Assembly: GCA_002423545.1 (NCBI GenBank)
Contig: DIWP01000048.1
Location: forward strand, 74,303-138,302
Direction: 5' to 3'
Source of the DNA: Thermoleophilia bacterium UBA6103
Lineage (GTDB): Bacteria > Actinomycetota > Thermoleophilia > UBA2241
Length of the DNA: 64,000 nucleotides
This document shows positions 16,955-25,468 of the stretch, one piece after another; position 1 is the first letter of the stretch; every line of letters begins with the position of its first letter. Below the pieces are notes generated by a model that ran no database searches, was not told the DNA's origin, and saw only the letters and a list, made by a program, of their open reading frames with translations. Made by a program: the position numbers and the translations under genes.

Positions 16955-18220
16955 TCAGATCGGATCACGCAGGATCGGGCAGCTCATGCAGTGCCCGCCG
17001 CCACGACCGCGGCCAAGCTCGAAGCCCGGCATGGTGAGGACCTCGATGCCGGCATCGCGCATCTTCTGCACCGTGTACGTGTTGCGCTCGTAGGCCACCA
17101 CCACGCCCGGCTCGAGCGCCAGGGTGTTGTTGGCGTCGTCCCACTGCTCGCGTTCCTGCTCATACCTGTTACCGCCGGTGGAGACCACACGCAGCGGACC
17201 CACGTCGAGCGCATCCGTGACGGCCTCGATGAAGCCGGGCTCCACGGTGACGTCGAAAGCGCCCTCCTTGTCCGCCGGGCGCAAGCTGATGGCCGTGATG
17301 TTGTCGGTCACCTGCGTGTACGCGGTCACGACGTCACGGTCGAGCATCGTGAAGACCGTGTCGAGGTGCATGTGGGCGCGGTCGCGGCCCATGCCGCAGG
17401 CGATGACCCGCTCCACGGCTGCCGCAGCGAACAACTGCCTGGCGACCGCTTCGATCATCTCCCACGAGGTCCGCTCGCTCATGCCGATGAGGACGGTGCC
17501 GTTGCCGATCGGCTGCACGTCGCCGCCCTCCATGGAGGCATGGCCGAAGTCGGTGGCGTGCAGACGCGCATGCTCGTCGAGCCCCGGATACCAGAAGTGG
17601 AAGCCGGCGTCGGCGAACATGGGGTGGAACTTGTAGATGGCCAGCATGTTGAAGGCCTCGCGGCGGCGGGCCGGCCAGTACATAGGATTCACCGTGACGC
17701 CACCGTAGATCCAGTCAGACGAGTCGCGCGTGAACAGGGAGTTGGGCAGCGGCGGCAGGATGAAAGCCGCCGCATCCCGGCCGACCCAGGCGGCCCCCAG
17801 CGAGCGGCCGGCCAGCGCCGACACGTCGACTCTGGTCTCGGCCACCGTGAGGCCGCCGGTGAGGTGCTTGGCGAGCTGATCCGGCTTCATGGCCTCCAGA
17901 TAGGCGCCGATCTCGTCGACCAGCGACCAGCCGACCGTGTACGGCGTGCAGACCTGACCGATGATCCATTTCCTGGCCTCTTCGCCGGCCGCGAAGGTCT
18001 CGGTGAGCAGATCGTGGACGTCGAAGACCTCGATACCGCGGTCGCGCATGATCTTGACGAACTGGTCGTGCTCCCACTGCGCGCGTTCCACCCAGATGAC
18101 ATCGTCGAAGAGCAGGTCGTCGTGGTTGGCGGGAGTCAGCCTTTTCTGTGAGAGGTCGGGCCGGCAGACGATGACCTTGCGCAGCTTGCCGCACTCCGAC
18201 TGGACGCTGTAGGTTGCCAT
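16955..18220 (-). CDS. arcA: Arginine deiminase
   Basis: Hydrolyses arginine to citrulline and ammonia, the first step of the ATP-yielding arginine deiminase pathway. The 421-residue protein has NSLFTRDSSDWIYGG, the substrate-binding MEGGDV, the catalytic His in MHLDTVFTMLD, and the nucleophilic Cys in the C-terminal GGGHCMSCPI. The frame is open to 18253, but ATG at 18220 (MATYSVQSECG) has AAGGAGAGA upstream. It is the last gene of a minus-strand arc operon, 79 bases after arcC. Confidence 0.97.
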   Translation of the reverse strand: MATYSVQSECGKLRKVIVCRPDLSQKRLTPANHDDLLFDDVIWVERAQWEHDQFVKIMRDRGIEVFDVHDLLTETFAAGEEARKWIIGQVCTPYTVGWSLVDEIGAYLEAMKPDQLAKHLTGGLTVAETRVDVSALAGRSLGAAWVGRDAAAFILPPLPNSLFTRDSSDWIYGGVTVNPMYWPARRREAFNMLAIYKFHPMFADAGFHFWYPGLDEHARLHATDFGHASMEGGDVQPIGNGTVLIGMSERTSWEMIEAVARQLFAAAAVERVIACGMGRDRAHMHLDTVFTMLDRDVVTAYTQVTDNITAISLRPADKEGAFDVTVEPGFIEAVTDALDVGPLRVVSTGGNRYEQEREQWDDANNTLALEPGVVVAYERNTYTVQKMRDAGIEVLTMPGFELGRGRGGGHCMSCPILRDPI

Positions 18221-18299
18221 CTCGTCTCTCTCCTTCTCTTGACGTCGGCCCACCCCGGTAGACCTCGACTCCTGACGACCCTGCCCGTCGCCCGTTCGA

Positions 18300-19214
18300 T
18301 CACTCCGGCACTACCTGCGTGCCCGCGTCGCCCTCCACGATCCGCTCGATGTCTTTGAGCGCCCCGATCGCCGCTCTGTTGCCGGTGGCGTCGACGAAGT
18401 GGCACGCCGCCTCGACCTTCGGCCCCATGGAACCGGCCGGGAAGGAGTACCGGGCCAGCTCGGACGGGGTGGTCCTGCCCAGCCGCCGCTGTTCCGGCGT
18501 ACCCCAGTCGAGGTAGACGCCGTCGGCATCGGTGGCGACCACGAAGACATCGGCCTTCAGGTCGCGCGCCAGCAGCTCGCTGGCCCAGTCCTTGTCGATG
18601 ACCGCCTCCACGCCGAGCAACGTCCGCGTCCCGTCGGCCGAGTAGGCGGTGGGGATGCCACCGCCGCCGGCGCAGATGACCACCGTGCCTTTCTCCAGCA
18701 GCCAGCGGACGGTGCGGATCTCGAAGATGCGCTTCGGCTTCGGCGAGGGCACGACCCGTCGCCAGGCGTCGCCGTCCTGCTTGAACGTCCACCCCTTCTC
18801 GGCGGCGAGCGTGTCGGCCGTAGCCTTGTCGTAGACCGGGCCGACGAACTTGGTCGGGTCCTTGAAGGCCGGATCGTCGGGGTCCACCTCGATCTGCGTG
18901 AGCAGGGTCGCGAACGGGGTCTCGAAGGGCAGCAGGTTGCCGAGCTCCTGCTCGATCATGTAGCCGATCATGCCTTCCGTCTGGGCATCGAGGACATCGA
19001 GCGGGTACGGTTCGACGGCCGTGTAGGCCTGCGACTGCAGCGCCAGCAGGCCCACCTGGGGGCCGTTGCCGTGACTCAGCACCAGCTGGTGCTTCTCAGC
19101 CACCGGGACCAGCTGCCGACAGGCCACGCGGACGTTCTCACGCTGCATCTCGGCGGTCATCGGCTGGCCGCGCTGCAGCAGCGCGTTGCCGCCGAGCGCC
19201 GTCACCACGAGCAT
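18300..19214 (-). CDS. arcC: Carbamate kinase
   Basis: Transfers phosphate from carbamoyl phosphate to ADP, giving the ATP of the arginine deiminase pathway. A 304-residue amino-acid-kinase-fold protein with ALGGNALLQRGQ at the start, SHGNGPQVG, ICAGGGGIPTAY and the C-terminal GSMGPKVEAA. The ATG has GAGGAG upstream. It lies between arcB and arcA, 88 and 79 bases away, on the same strand. Confidence 0.97.
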   Translation of the reverse strand: MLVVTALGGNALLQRGQPMTAEMQRENVRVACRQLVPVAEKHQLVLSHGNGPQVGLLALQSQAYTAVEPYPLDVLDAQTEGMIGYMIEQELGNLLPFETPFATLLTQIEVDPDDPAFKDPTKFVGPVYDKATADTLAAEKGWTFKQDGDAWRRVVPSPKPKRIFEIRTVRWLLEKGTVVICAGGGGIPTAYSADGTRTLLGVEAVIDKDWASELLARDLKADVFVVATDADGVYLDWGTPEQRRLGRTTPSELARYSFPAGSMGPKVEAACHFVDATGNRAAIGALKDIERIVEGDAGTQVVPE

Positions 19215-19302
19215 CTCGATCTCCTCTCGTCCGCGGGTCTCGGATCTCGATCCGGAGCACTCATGCCTGCATCCTCGGTCGCTGCCGCCTCCGCGACGCC
19301 GC

Positions 19303-20304
19303 TCACGCCCCCAGCGTGGCGACCATCACCGCCTTGATCGTGTGCATGCGGTTCTCGGCCTCGGCGAACACGATGGAGGCCGGCGACTCGAAGACCTCCT
19401 CGGAGACCTCCATGCAGTCGATGCCGTACTTCTCGAAGATCTGCTCACCCACCTCGGTCTGGCGGTTGTGGAAAGCCGGCAGGCAGTGCATGAACTTCGT
19501 GTCGGGGTTGCCGGTCTTCTTCATCACGTCGGTCGTGATGCGGTACGGCGTGAGCAGCTCGATACGCTGCTGCCACACGTCGTCTGGCTCGCCCATCGAG
19601 ACCCAGACGTCGCTGTAGAGGAAGTCCGCGCCCTTGACCCCCTCGGCCACGTCGTCGGTGATCGTCAGGCGGGCGCCGGTCTGGCCGGCGATCTCCCGGC
19701 ATTGGGCCACCAGCTGCTCGCCGGGCCACAACGACTTCGGCCCGCAGAGACGCACGTCCATGCCGAGCTTGCAGCCGCCGACCATCAGCGAGTTGCCCAT
19801 GTTGTTGCGCGAGTCGCCGAGGAAGCAGTAGGCGATCTGGCGCAGGGGCTTGTCGGAGTGCTCGGTCATGGTGAGGATGTCGCAGAGGATCTGGGTGGGG
19901 TGGAACTCGTCGGTGAGGCCGTTGTAGACAGGCACGCCGGCGTACTCAGCCAACTCTTCGACCACGTCCTGGCCGAAGCCGCGGTACTCGATGGCGTCGT
20001 ACATGTGGCCGAGCACGCGGGCGGTGTCCTTCATCGATTCCTTGTGGCCGATCTGCGAGCCGCTGGGACCCAGGTAGGTGACGTGCGCGCCCTGGTCGTA
20101 GGCGGCCACCTCGAAGGCGCAGCGGGTCCGCGTGGAGCTCTTCTCGAAGATCAGGGCGATGTTCTTGCCCTTCAGCCGCGGCTCTTCGTAACCGCCGTAC
20201 TTGGCAGCCTTCAGGTCGGCGGCCAGCTTGATCAGGAAGCGGATCTCATCGGGCGTGAGGTCGAGCAACTTGACGAAATGGCGGTCACGCAGATTGAAGG
20301 CCAT
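19303..20304 (-). CDS. arcB: Ornithine carbamoyltransferase, catabolic type
   Basis: Splits citrulline with phosphate to ornithine and carbamoyl phosphate in the catabolic direction. The 333-residue protein shows the carbamoyl-phosphate site SSTRTRCAFE, HPTQILCDILT, and the ornithine-site HCLPAFH. Its place next to arcC and arcA argues for a catabolic role rather than arginine synthesis. Length fits the catabolic group. A strong GAGGAGGGG ribosome site precedes the ATG. The 83-base gap upstream holds a candidate ArgR box. Confidence 0.96.
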   Translation of the reverse strand: MAFNLRDRHFVKLLDLTPDEIRFLIKLAADLKAAKYGGYEEPRLKGKNIALIFEKSSTRTRCAFEVAAYDQGAHVTYLGPSGSQIGHKESMKDTARVLGHMYDAIEYRGFGQDVVEELAEYAGVPVYNGLTDEFHPTQILCDILTMTEHSDKPLRQIAYCFLGDSRNNMGNSLMVGGCKLGMDVRLCGPKSLWPGEQLVAQCREIAGQTGARLTITDDVAEGVKGADFLYSDVWVSMGEPDDVWQQRIELLTPYRITTDVMKKTGNPDTKFMHCLPAFHNRQTEVGEQIFEKYGIDCMEVSEEVFESPASIVFAEAENRMHTIKAVMVATLGA

Positions 20305-20369
20305 GGCGGTCCCCTCCTCGAGTCGGTCTCGATCGAAGCGGCGCGCACTCCGTCACGGTGCACGCCTCA

Positions 20370-20385
20370 TGCATATATGTATGCA
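20370..20385. promoter_or_regulatory. Candidate ArgR operator (ARG box) upstream of arcB
   Basis: The 16-base sequence TGCATATATGTATGCA has perfect half-sites TGCATA and TATGCA around four bases, an AT-rich island in GC-rich DNA. It lies 65 bases before the arcB ATG, between the transporter stop and arcB. Actinobacterial ARG boxes share the TGCAT/ATGCA core. Function is inferred. Confidence 0.5.
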
Positions 20386-20387
20386 TC

Positions 20388-21914
20388 CTATGCGATGGCC
20401 GCCGCCAGGCCGAGGACGGCGAAGTTGATGACCATGAGGATCGCCAGCAGCGGCCACAGGAAGCGCCAGAGCGTCCCGTAGCCGACCATCGCGATGGCGA
20501 TGCCGCCCATGACCACGGCGGACGTGGGCGTCACCAGGTTCACGATGCCGGAGGCCGACTGGTAGGCGGTGATCAGCAGCGCCGACGAGACGCCGGCGAA
20601 GCCGGCCAGCGGGGCGAAGATGGGCATGGTCACCGCGGCCAGCCCCGAGGTCGACGGGATCAGGAACGACAACGGGATGTAGAGGATGTAGATGATGGTG
20701 ATGAAGGCGATGCCGCCGACGCCGCCGACGGCCTGCTCCGACCAGTAGAGCACCGTGTCGGTGATGTTGCCGTTGTTCATGATGACCGTGACGCCGCGGG
20801 CGATGCCGATGATCAGCGCCACGCCCAGCAGGTCGCTGGCGCCGGAGACGAACGAGCCGACGAGCTTCTCCTCCGAGAGTCCGCCGGCGATGCCGATGAG
20901 GATGGCGAAGGCCAGGAACGAGGCGGTCATCTCGGGGAACCACCAGCCGAGCGTGGGAAACGGGATGTGCAGGGCGTCCCACGGCACGATGCCGTAGATC
21001 ATGACGATGAACGCCAGAGCGAACAGGGTGATGACGATCTTGCGTCGCAACGTGAACTCGCCCAGAGCGTCGTCGCCGTCGCTCTCCACCAGGTACTTCT
21101 TCTCAAGCTCCGCTTTCTTGTCGAAGACCAGCGAGCGGGTGGGGTCGTCCTTGACGCGCTTGGCGTAGCGCATCACGAACAGGATGCCGGCGACGAGGCT
21201 GAGGACCAGGATGATGATGCGCGGCAGGGCGCCGTCGCTGATCGAGACGTCGGCGAACCCGGAGGCGATGCCGGTGGCGAACGGGTTGATCGTGGAGCCC
21301 ATGGTGCCGATGCCGGCGCCCAGGAGCAGTATCGCCGAGGCGACCAGGGAGTCGTAGCCGGCGGCCAGCATCACAGCGATGATCAACGGATAGAAGGCGA
21401 GCGTCTCCTCCGCCATCCCGAACGTGGTGCCGCCGAGTGCGAACAGGACCATGAGCACGGGGATCATCCACTTCTCGCGCCCGCGCATCTTCTTGACCAC
21501 CCTGGCGATGCCGGCGTTGATGGCGCCGGTCGTCATGGTCACCCCCAGAAAGCCGCCGATGACGATCACGAAGAACGCGACCCCGATGGCGCCGAAAAGG
21601 GTACCCACGGTGTCGCTGTTCGTGTTGATGGCGCCCTTGTCGTCCTCCAGGCCGTACGTGCCGGTGATCGGCGCCCGCAGCGTGTCGAAGAAGGGGTTCT
21701 GCGGCGTCTGGTCCACCCGGTGATAGGTGTCCGGAACGGGCTCGCCGTCCTTGTTGTACTTATAGCTGCCGGCCGGGATGACGTAGGTGAGGATCGTCAT
21801 GACGACGATGAGCAGGAAGAGGATCGTGTACGCCGTCGGGAACTTGAAGTGGTGCTTTCGCCCGGGCTCCGGCAGCGGTCCCACCGAGTCACCCGAGCCC
21901 GTATCACCCGACAT
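20388..21914 (-). CDS. YfcC-family amino acid transporter, probable arginine/ornithine antiporter
   Basis: A 508-residue membrane protein with about 12 helices after a hydrophilic start of 27 residues. Family marks include GGTTFGMAEETLAFYPL, GIGTMGSTINPFATGIASG and the C-terminal PSTSGLAAVTMPIFAPLA and TAYQSASGIVNLVTPTS, typical of YfcC-type carriers in the DcuC/ion-transporter superfamily. Members within arc operons are taken to exchange arginine for ornithine in place of ArcD; that role is inferred here from being first in the operon. The ATG at 21914 has GAGGAGGG upstream. Confidence 0.85.
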   Translation of the reverse strand: MSGDTGSGDSVGPLPEPGRKHHFKFPTAYTILFLLIVVMTILTYVIPAGSYKYNKDGEPVPDTYHRVDQTPQNPFFDTLRAPITGTYGLEDDKGAINTNSDTVGTLFGAIGVAFFVIVIGGFLGVTMTTGAINAGIARVVKKMRGREKWMIPVLMVLFALGGTTFGMAEETLAFYPLIIAVMLAAGYDSLVASAILLLGAGIGTMGSTINPFATGIASGFADVSISDGALPRIIILVLSLVAGILFVMRYAKRVKDDPTRSLVFDKKAELEKKYLVESDGDDALGEFTLRRKIVITLFALAFIVMIYGIVPWDALHIPFPTLGWWFPEMTASFLAFAILIGIAGGLSEEKLVGSFVSGASDLLGVALIIGIARGVTVIMNNGNITDTVLYWSEQAVGGVGGIAFITIIYILYIPLSFLIPSTSGLAAVTMPIFAPLAGFAGVSSALLITAYQSASGIVNLVTPTSAVVMGGIAIAMVGYGTLWRFLWPLLAILMVINFAVLGLAAAIA

Positions 21915-22292
21915 GGTCCGCCCTCCTCGCTCTCCGACTCAGATGCCGCACGCCATGTTCTGCATGCCGGCACGAGCACCGCGTCAGGATGCCGGGAGCA
22001 TCCGGTGAGTCCGATCCGTAGCCTGACCGGGCCCCGCGGCGTACTGCCTGTGCCGCTCCGCCGAGTGATTCGACAGTTGGCGGCCGGGACTTGACTTTTC
22101 GTTTTCGGCGCCCGACCTCCGGCCCCTGTCCCGACGACGCCGGGATTCTGCTGAAGGTCTCCAGTCCAACTGCCGATACCTTCCACGACAGCAGTCCGCC
22201 GTGCTTTCAGCCGGCGGCGGCCCCGTTCGGGATCTCGTGGGCGACCGCGGCCGCGGCCGCGGTCGCCCACTGTGCGTCGAGGAGGATGCGGG
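21915..22292. other. Divergent intergenic region with operon promoters
   Basis: 378 bases between the arc operon (minus) and the zinc-ribbon gene (plus). It must hold the arc operon promoter, but I see no clear hexamers for it. The plus strand has TTGACTTTTCG at about 22092. A 34-bp palindrome lies at 22237-22270. No gene is evident. Confidence 0.5.
22237..22270. repeat. Perfect 34-bp palindrome upstream of zinc-ribbon gene
   Basis: GTGGGCGACCGCGGCCG (22237-22253) is followed directly by its exact reverse complement to 22270. It lies 22 bases before the ATG of the zinc-ribbon gene and abuts its ribosome-site region. It could be a dimeric repressor site, a cruciform, or a terminator for the region upstream. 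Confidence 0.75.
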
Positions 22293-23138
22293 ATGGCGAT
22301 CTGCCCGGGTTGTGGAAAGGAGATCCGCGACGACATCTGGGTCTGTGGGCACTGCGGCGCCCTGGTCGCCGGTGGTGCACCGTCATCTCCCGGCGGGAGA
22401 TACGGCGGCGCCGGCGCGGCCGCCGGGTGGTCTGCCTCGGCGGGGCCGACGGCCGACCCCGCCGCGGGGGTGGCACCATCTGTCGCCGGCGGCGCGCTGG
22501 CCTATGCCGGGCCGCCGGCCGGCGGCGCGGGGCTGCCGGGGGGCGCGATCGGGTTCGGCGAACAGCCGCTGCCGAGCGCTGCGCCCGCCGCGCCACGGAA
22601 GGCCGAGAGCCGCGGCGCCTCCCGCTCCGTCGTCATCGCGGCCATCGCCGGCTTCCTTGCCGTGGCCGCCATCATCGCCGTCTGGTTCTTCGTGTTGCGC
22701 GGCGGAGGCGGCGACATCAGCCCCTATGTAGGGCAGTGGCAGATCACGGTGCCGGGCACCGCCATGGCGCAGACGCTCACCATCGCCGATGTCGACGGTC
22801 AGGCCGAACTCACGATGGCAGTCTCGCAGATGGGACAGACGGCCGGGCAGATGCCCGGACAGATCGCCGGTCCGTACAAGATGGAGCTCGACGGCGACCG
22901 CCTGTACACGACCTTTGAGCCCACAGACGACGCCAGCGAGGAACAGAAGGCGGCGGCCGAGATGATCACATCGGCGTTCGGCGCCATGGTCGACGATTTC
23001 AAGATGGTGTTCACACGCGGCTCGAGTCCCGACGTCCTCACCCTGTCGATCGAGGGCGACCTCAAGAACGGCGTCGGGAGCCTGGCGGCGCTCGGCGGGC
23101 AGGAGACCCAGCTCAGCCGGGTGCCGGAAACGCAGTGA
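22293..23138 (+). CDS. Zinc-ribbon, single-pass membrane protein of unknown function
   Basis: A 281-residue protein. Residues 4-22 form a zinc ribbon (CPGCGKEI then CGHCGAL). A long Gly/Ala/Pro linker follows, then a basic stop and one membrane helix at about 113-133. The C-terminal 145 residues are probably outside the cell and contain a lipocalin-like opening (YVGQWQITVPG) and a Met/Gln-rich segment (MAVSQMGQTAGQMPGQ). The architecture (ribbon, linker, helix, outer domain) is common in Actinobacteria and Firmicutes, but the function is not known. The frame is open to 22272; ATG at 22293 follows GGAGGATGCGGG. Confidence 0.75.
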   Translation: MAICPGCGKEIRDDIWVCGHCGALVAGGAPSSPGGRYGGAGAAAGWSASAGPTADPAAGVAPSVAGGALAYAGPPAGGAGLPGGAIGFGEQPLPSAAPAAPRKAESRGASRSVVIAAIAGFLAVAAIIAVWFFVLRGGGGDISPYVGQWQITVPGTAMAQTLTIADVDGQAELTMAVSQMGQTAGQMPGQIAGPYKMELDGDRLYTTFEPTDDASEEQKAAAEMITSAFGAMVDDFKMVFTRGSSPDVLTLSIEGDLKNGVGSLAALGGQETQLSRVPETQ

Positions 23139-23216
23139 CACCGTGATCCGGCCGCGGCGCGGCGACTGTGCCGGCCGCGCGAAGCCGCTCGCGGCGACGC
23201 TCGCCCGACGATGTCG

Positions 23217-24083
23217 TCAGCCGGCGGACGCCCCGCTGCGGCGGCGCAGATAGGCGCGCGCCTGCTCGCGCAGCCGCTCGCGGCCGAACGGCGCGCCGTG
23301 CCCCGCATACACGGTCTCGACCGGCAGCTCCAGCAGACGCCGCATCGTGGCGCAGTAGTCGGCGATGCTGGAGCCATCCAGCTCGTCGAGCAGCGCCCCC
23401 CTGTAGATGACGTCGCCGGCGAAGAGCGTCCCCGACAGCTCCTCCCAGAGTCCGATCGAACCCGGTGAGTGCCCGGGCAGATGGAGCACCCGGAAACGGT
23501 GATCGCCGAGGTCGACCATATCGCCCTCGCCCATCTGCAGCGCCGGCACCGCCGGGACGACGGTGTGCTCCGCAGGCCGAAAGCCCGCCGTCGGCAGCGC
23601 CGAGATCAGCAGACCGTCGCGCGGCACGCCGGCAGCCGACGCAGCGGCGGGCACAGCCCCTCCGGCCAAGACGTCTTCGGCCTCCCCTGCCGCCAGTGCC
23701 TTCCACAAGTCAGGCGAATACTCGTCGGCCAGCAACGGGTGCCAGTCGCTCTCGTCACTCAGCCAGGCCGCCTCGGCGGGATGCACGATCCGCGGCCAGA
23801 ACCGATGGGCGCCGCCGTGGTGGTCGGCGTGCACGTGCGTGAGAAACAGCAGAAGCGGCCGCTCGCCGGCGAGGCCCCAGCCGGCCAGCGTCGCCAGCAG
23901 ATCGCCGAGACCCATGCCGGCGTCGACGAGCAGGTCTGACTCGCGGCCGCGGACGTGCCAGATGTTGGCCTGCATCAGGTCGTGGACGTGCGGCTCCCAG
24001 ATCCGTGTGATGCCGTCGGCGACCTGCTCGGCGGCGAACCACTCCTCGGCCACCGGAAGCTCACGCCCGCCGCCGTGGGTCAT
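23217..24083 (-). CDS. MBL-fold metallohydrolase
   Basis: A 288-residue metallo-beta-lactamase-fold hydrolase with the dinuclear metal motif THVHADHHGG, the third ligand His in HLPGHSPGSIGLW, the bridging Asp in FAGDVIY and a last His in YAGHGAPFG. These features match the glyoxalase II-like branch, but the substrate is not clear. The frame is open to 24128; ATG at 24083 has GGAGG six bases upstream. It lies 45 bases after the 2TM gene on the same strand and is probably cotranscribed. Confidence 0.88.
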   Translation of the reverse strand: MTHGGGRELPVAEEWFAAEQVADGITRIWEPHVHDLMQANIWHVRGRESDLLVDAGMGLGDLLATLAGWGLAGERPLLLFLTHVHADHHGGAHRFWPRIVHPAEAAWLSDESDWHPLLADEYSPDLWKALAAGEAEDVLAGGAVPAAASAAGVPRDGLLISALPTAGFRPAEHTVVPAVPALQMGEGDMVDLGDHRFRVLHLPGHSPGSIGLWEELSGTLFAGDVIYRGALLDELDGSSIADYCATMRRLLELPVETVYAGHGAPFGRERLREQARAYLRRRSGASAG

Positions 24084-24128
24084 CGGGGTGCCTCCACAGC
24101 CATCACCGTTCGGCGCCGGCCGCGCCAC

Positions 24129-24422
24129 TCAGCTCGCCCCAGGTCCACGACCGCGCAGCTTCTCCATCTCCGCCTGGACATCGGCCTCGCTGACCTCTTT
24201 GCGTCCAAAGACGTCCCAGGCGTTGAAGGCCAGGCCGATGCCCCAGCCGATCATCACCCACATCGGCCAGAAGTAACCGCGGCTGGTCAGGTACCAGACA
24301 AGCACCAGGAACACGTTGACGATGACGTACGCGACCAGGTGCCCGTAGAAGTCCTTGCGCTTCTTGATGCGCTTGACCGCCGCCTCACGCAGCTGCTCGT
24401 CGGTCATCATGCCGTCGGCCAT
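24129..24422 (-). CDS. 2TM domain membrane protein
   Basis: A 97-residue protein with an N-terminal basic helix (AAVKRIKKRKDFYGHLVAY), two membrane segments (about 28-47 and 54-72), and a charged C-terminal helix. This is the pattern of the 2TM family (PF13239), known from ends of histidine kinases and as stand-alone proteins; function unknown. The frame is open to 24593, but ATG at 24422 has GGAGGGAACG directly upstream. It is followed by the MBL-fold gene and diverges from purC. Confidence 0.82.
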   Translation of the reverse strand: MADGMMTDEQLREAAVKRIKKRKDFYGHLVAYVIVNVFLVLVWYLTSRGYFWPMWVMIGWGIGLAFNAWDVFGRKEVSEADVQAEMEKLRGRGPGAS

Positions 24423-24559
24423 CGTTCCCTCCAGGTCCGCACCGCGTCCGGTGCATACTATCGGCAACACGTCGCGCATCCCATGTGCGATGATGACGAA
24501 GCACCAAAGATCGCGGCGGCCGCTCAGCGGCGGCGCCGCCTCGCGCAACGGAGGGATCG

Positions 24560-25468
24560 ATGACAGACGTCGCCAACGCCCCGTCGGACGCACTCTTCGA
24601 GTCGCACGAGCCCGACCTTGAGCTGCTCGGTCGTGGCAAGGCGCGAGACATCTACCGGCTCGACGGCGGTGATCTGCTCATCGTCACCAGCGACCGCATC
24701 TCGGCGTTCGACGTCATTCTGCCCACCCCCATCCCGGGCAAGGGCGTGGTCCTCAATGAGGTCTCCAACTTCTGGTTCGAGGCGACCCGGCATCTCATCG
24801 CCAATCACATCGTCGATCCCGACCCCTTCGCCGGCGTCGCCGGCAAGGAGCACCTGCGCGGGCGCTCAGTCGTGGTACGCCGGGCTCGCTCGCTGGCCAT
24901 CGAGGCCATCGTGCGCGGCTACATCACCGGCTCCGGCTGGGCCGAGTACAAGGGCCGCGGCACCGTCTGCGGCATCGGACTGCCGGCCGACCTCGAGGAG
25001 AGCCAGCAGCTTCCCGAGCCGCTGTTCACCCCGTCGACCAAGGCCGAACAGGGCGCTCACGATGAGAACATCAGCTTCGCGCAGGCCGCCGACATCGTCG
25101 GCCGCGAGACGGCCGAGGCCGTCCGCGACGCCAGCCTGTCGCTCTATACCTACGCTGCCGCCTACGCGCGCGAGCGCGGCATCATCATCGCCGACACCAA
25201 GTTCGAGTTCGGCTACCTCGACGACGGCTCGCTGATCCTCATCGACGAGGCGCTCACGCCGGACTCGTCCCGGTTCTGGCCGCTCGACGGCTTCGCCCCC
25301 GGCCGCTCGCAACCCAGTTTTGACAAGCAGTACGTTCGCGACTACCTGGAGAGCCTCGGCTGGGACAAGCAGCCGCCGGCGCCGGAGCTCCCCGAGGACG
25401 TCGTCCGCCGGACGGCAGAGAAGTACCGCGAGGCGCAGCGGCGGCTCACCGGACAGGAGGGTGTGTGA
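24560..25468 (+). CDS. purC: SAICAR synthetase
   Basis: Joins CAIR and aspartate with ATP to give SAICAR. A 302-residue PurC of the longer eukaryote/actinobacterial type: GRGKARDIYRL near the start, LIVTSDRISAFDVILPTPIPGKG, the substrate site VRGYITGSGW, and IADTKFEFG with LIDEALTPDSSRFW. GGAGGGATCG precedes the ATG. The stop overlaps the next gene by one base (TGATG), so the two are translationally coupled. Confidence 0.97.
   Translation: MTDVANAPSDALFESHEPDLELLGRGKARDIYRLDGGDLLIVTSDRISAFDVILPTPIPGKGVVLNEVSNFWFEATRHLIANHIVDPDPFAGVAGKEHLRGRSVVVRRARSLAIEAIVRGYITGSGWAEYKGRGTVCGIGLPADLEESQQLPEPLFTPSTKAEQGAHDENISFAQAADIVGRETAEAVRDASLSLYTYAAAYARERGIIIADTKFEFGYLDDGSLILIDEALTPDSSRFWPLDGFAPGRSQPSFDKQYVRDYLESLGWDKQPPAPELPEDVVRRTAEKYREAQRRLTGQEGV

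Noticed and set aside
21915..22236. ArgR box in front of the transporter gene
   Set aside because: Only a single TGCATG half-site with no proper partner was found.
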